Source: Phytoseiulus persimilis (taxonomy: Eukaryota > Arthropoda > Arachnida > Mesostigmata > Phytoseiidae). Taken from it: a stretch of 64,000 nt of DNA. The notes beneath the pieces are model-generated. The model searched no databases, was not told the DNA's origin, and saw only the letters and a list, made by a program, of their open reading frames with translations. The stretch is from NCBI GenBank assembly GCA_037576195.1, contig CM075101.1, positions 29,574,001 through 29,638,000 of the forward strand. The letters are read 5' to 3'. Below, one piece after another: positions 60,916 to 64,000 of this stretch (the stretch's first letter is position 1; each line of letters starts with the position of its first letter). Position numbers and translations under genes: made by a program.

Positions 60916-61825
60916 ACATGTTAGTTTCCGAAGAGCTCGGATGAAACCGAAAGCGGACCACGGCGGCAATGCATTCAAGTGTGCAATCCTTAATCGAATC
61001 GTTTACAATGTGAATGCCCCTTTGGGTTCCGCCACGGAATGCAAAGCATGGCTAGAGCTCCCGTGAACCTTATCGATGACTGCGCCTTTAGTAACAGCTA
61101 ACTGCCTTCTTCAAATGTTGCGTAATTGCAGGTTTCGCAAACTTGAAGACTCATAGCGCCGTTGGACTGCGCTGATTAGCAGCCGCTGATCGGTATTGGG
61201 TTATCGCGTCCCGAGCGCCCTCACCACATGGAACCCGTCGAGAGTTTCAGCTATTGATCCTCTCAGTACCGGAGCCGTGTGTCTTTCTGTTAGTCCGAGG
61301 TTGATTAATTGTGGACGCTGAAGAGTTCCGATGAGTCGCGTTCGGGATTAAGTTCGGGGAAAAGAGAGAAAAACTGAATTTCTCCTATTCACGTTTCAGG
61401 AGACCATCTCGGCCGGGCGCCAGGAACAAATCAAAAGTAGTTCTGAAGCCGATACCATTAATAACGATTTGCTGGTCATTGCTATAGTATACCCACGAAC
61501 GAAGTACCGCGCACAAATACAGAAAGCGAGGGCTCACCTTCAGAACGGTGGTCCGTTTCTGTCTTTACCTCTGCTCGTTGGCAGATGGTCGGCTGGAGGG
61601 TCGTTTCGTGTGGCGAGCGTTGGACTTCTCGAGAGCGAGATACGCGAGCCAAATTAAATCATCGGTAAACGGTCAGAGTGATATATCATCGAATCGCGCG
61701 GTGATTTCAGAATCGTGTGATTACGTCTCGTCGACTGTTTTTCCAGCTACCCTTTGCTCTTTTCAAGCTGGGAACAAGTCGAATCCAAACTGAAATATTA
61801 CCGACGTCATTCGCAGCTGACATGT
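60916..61825. other. Spacer between two tentative genes
   Basis: About 0.9 kb between the convergent ends of the plus-strand gene at 60915 and the minus-strand gene at 61826. No AATAAA on either strand was seen close to the stops. Confidence 0.4.
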
Positions 61826-63011
61826 TTACAGCCCTGGATCCAGTTCCGCAAAATGTTCTGTGTACAGCTCCTCCTCGCACAAGCTCAACTTCATGATCGG
61901 CTCGGAGACCGTGCGCTGGACTCGTAATACACACTCGAAGAATGAAAGTGTAGGACTGTAGGGAAGAATGATCATATCAGTTCTTCAGCCGATTGAGATT
62001 CAATTCGGATCAAAGTGCCAAATATGCAACTTCTACTAGTTGCGCCGGGTTGCGCTCGTCACCATTGTTCGATCATTGGTCGTAGTTTTAGATTTCCGGT
62101 GCAGATTTTTCGCAAAACCGGGTCTGTCTGACTCTTGTTCAACAAACCCTCGAAATGTATATCTAGATTGCGAACCTTTGACTTTCGGAGTAACTCGGCA
62201 ACATGGCTCGTACTCCAACTGTTCGGCTCGACGTTGTGAAATCAATCGCGAGGGTTGAATAGGTCACGCACAAACGCGCAAAGTTACGTCAAATTCATTC
62301 GATTCGACTTCTTATTCTTCTTTTCGCTCAGTTTCCTCCCATACGTTTTCTACGTTTCTCTTTCGATATGGTGTTCCGACTGTCTTCGTCGCAGGGACTC
62401 TACCGTCTGGAGGACTCTACCGCTGGTTGAAATCGCTTCGATTTGTGTGTGTGTGTGTGTGTGTGTGTGATTGCCCATCGCTGGGAAGTACACCGAGAAA
62501 ATCCCGGACAGCCGAGCAGGCAACCAGCTAGCCTGTTCTTTCGCCTTCTGATTCCGAATGAAGAAAAGATCTTCTTGCAACCTGTGATTTCCTCGTCAGA
62601 TTCTCGACAAAACACATCCCGTTCTATAGAGTTGTCTCTTCGTAGTCCATTGTCAGGGTCCAGTTTTGCGTTAAGGATTCAATTTTCCTTCGTGTCCCAA
62701 GATGTTCCAGTTGTATTTCTCAGCTAAGAGCTCTGAGCATTTTTCAGGCGAAGGAGTCCTTCACCGAGGTGTCAGGCTGACAGCTCCGAATTCCTCCCGA
62801 ACGAGACAGAGAGCACTTTCGCTTCACGCAGCTGCATTGAAAGCATCCCTCATCAGATTTGCGGATTCAGGGCCTGATGAGGCCTGGTACAGACCAGAAA
62901 TCGATAGGTCGAGCTTTCGAAGTATTGTCACGGTTGTCACGGGGCTCCAACGGGCGCAACCTCGTCCGCAGATGAGCGCAGCACGTTGATTCTCATGGAG
63001 AGATTTTCCAT
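61826..63011 (-). CDS. Tentative compact five-exon orphan gene, 162 residues
   Basis: Exons 62961-63011, 62828-62883, 62494-62581, 62063-62226 and 61826-61955 join with no phase conflict. The start is MENLSMRINVLRSSADE. Exon 3 gives LQEDLFFIRNQKAKEQASWL. Exon 4 gives HVAELLRKSKVRNLDIHFEG and LRKICTGNLKLRPMIEQ. The last exon, after the excellent acceptor TTCTTCCCTACAG, reads CPTLSFFECVLRVQRTVSEP and ends CEEELYTEHFAELDPGL before TAA. The Leu spacing in exons 4-5 (VRNLDIHFEGLL, CPTLSFFEC) faintly recalls leucine-rich repeats, but no family can be named. No signal peptide or membrane span. The weakest points are the acceptor of exon 4 and the donor GAG|GTTGCG of exon 1. Confidence 0.4.
62445..62469. 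repeat. (GT)n microsatellite
   Basis: About twelve perfect GT units, falling in the proposed third intron of the compact orphan gene. A likely length polymorphism. Confidence 0.95.
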
Positions 63012-64000
63012 TCTGGATCCGATCAGATCGAAGGAGGGAGATCCGGATGCCTCCCCTACAATTGTGTAGAGAGTTCAGAGCGAGCCAGCGAGCGAGCGAT
63101 TATTAAAACAACCCGCGCGCTACGGATCCTACGAAACGGAGAAGCGTGAGCTCGAAAATTGATCGCTCTATGGCCTACGGACGGCGGCCACTTTCAAATG
63201 GCTTTGCTCTTTTTTCCTTCTTTTTCTCTGCCCTTCTCCATCGTTGAAGCAGAAGTGGTCTTCGTCTACTCCGTTGCCCGCTCGCTCGCCCGCCCAATTA
63301 CGAGATGCAGAGTCCCTCCATGGAGCCTGATGCTGCACGACGAGCGGTCCACATCAAAAGCCACTTGGGCCACGAAACGCGTGCTCTACATCGGCTCGTA
63401 CGCCCGACTTCTCTCCCTCCTAGCCGATTTGTTGGTGGTTTTGTTTATAGTCGGCGACAACGGTTGCTCATTGAGGATTCTTCGGGATTTCGGGGCGACT
63501 CATCCAGCCCGCTTTTCACAACGGCATGGCGGAGGAGATCACGTTTCGGCATCGCCTTGACAACGCAGAACTCTTGGCTTCTAGACACTTCTCCGACAAG
63601 GAACGGAACACTGTGCATCTAGGTCCCGTCTATTAAAAAGCGCAGTGCTTCCCGTGATTCTTCGAAGACCTGCAATGCAGGAACGAGAACAGCCGCGACA
63701 CACGATACCCGATCCTCCGCAATCGTTTATCAGCTGCCGCAGGCGAGTTCAATGCGTTTTGCAGAGAGATGCTCGTTGTATTATTTTATCTGGTCGTGAG
63801 AGGAACTGCCCATCCAGGGTCATGACTCGCGAACACCAGTGAGGGTGTATCAGAGAAGCAACATCGGACGGCACTGGGAAACGGGATGACTTGGATTGGA
63901 TGAATCAAGCCGCCAGCCAGCACCAAACCACCGACCGAAAATAAAATCAATGCCTATGCTATTACACGGTCAACAGCATCATCGAGAACGCCGTTCGTCT
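63012..64000. other. Right end of the window, no supported gene
   Basis: Upstream of the compact minus-strand gene, so it probably holds its 5' leader and promoter. Plus-strand frames at 63159-63622 overlap in two frames and show no splice support. Confidence 0.35.

Noticed and set aside
1..64000. tRNA, rRNA, CRISPR, operon-like or phage features
   Set aside because: No cloverleaf core with a TTC-type arm, no repeated spacer array and no bacterial gene packing were seen; a tRNAscan or Infernal run would be decisive.

Overview
This window is nuclear DNA from an animal, most likely an arthropod. Coding sequence comes as short exons with GT..AG borders, and the three genes that can be named by protein similarity are metazoan. 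One of them, a knirps/knrl/eagle-type (NR0A) nuclear receptor, belongs to a family I know from arthropods. Exons of 50-350 bases, many introns of only 70-200 bases, roughly even base composition and dispersed degenerate tetranucleotide repeats would suit a compact acarine (mite-like) genome. The species guess is weak.

Layout. Positions 1-2850 (minus): the 5' half of a secreted alpha-2-macroglobulin / complement-like thioester-family protein, running off the left edge, with six exons whose phases all join. Positions 7318-9620 (plus): a tentative nine-exon orphan gene with an acidic serine-rich tail and a poly(A) signal near 9794. Positions 12905-18692 (minus): the voltage-gated calcium channel beta subunit (CACNB), complete from the conserved N-terminal arginine/serine exon to the stop; a candidate first exon lies at 18883-19020. 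Positions 23846-41527 (minus): a knirps-family nuclear receptor whose DNA-binding domain is split by a 16 kb intron between the two zinc fingers; the single 3' exon carries the kni box, a 12-alanine run and two CtBP-type motifs, and no ligand-binding domain. Inside that intron, on the same strand, two tentative coding stretches occur (39097-39546 and 35451-35951).

From 42 kb to 64 kb no gene can be named. Splice-phase reasoning gives several tentative small genes: a lysine-rich ORF (45260-45844, minus), a polyglutamine exon pair (47190-47651, plus), an exon at 50796-51074 (plus), a short secreted-type protein (52056-52486, minus), a C-terminal exon (56092-56317, minus), an acidic C-terminal exon pair (60240-60915, plus) and a compact five-exon orphan gene (61826-63011, minus). 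These rest on splice signals and open frames alone and could be partly wrong.

The three firm genes are unrelated in function (extracellular immunity or protease trapping, channel trafficking and gating, transcriptional repression) and form no cluster. I see no transposon with intact coding, no CRISPR, no rRNA or tRNA gene, and nothing that qualifies as a new biological system. The most unusual items are the split receptor gene with possible nested genes and the orphan multi-exon genes.
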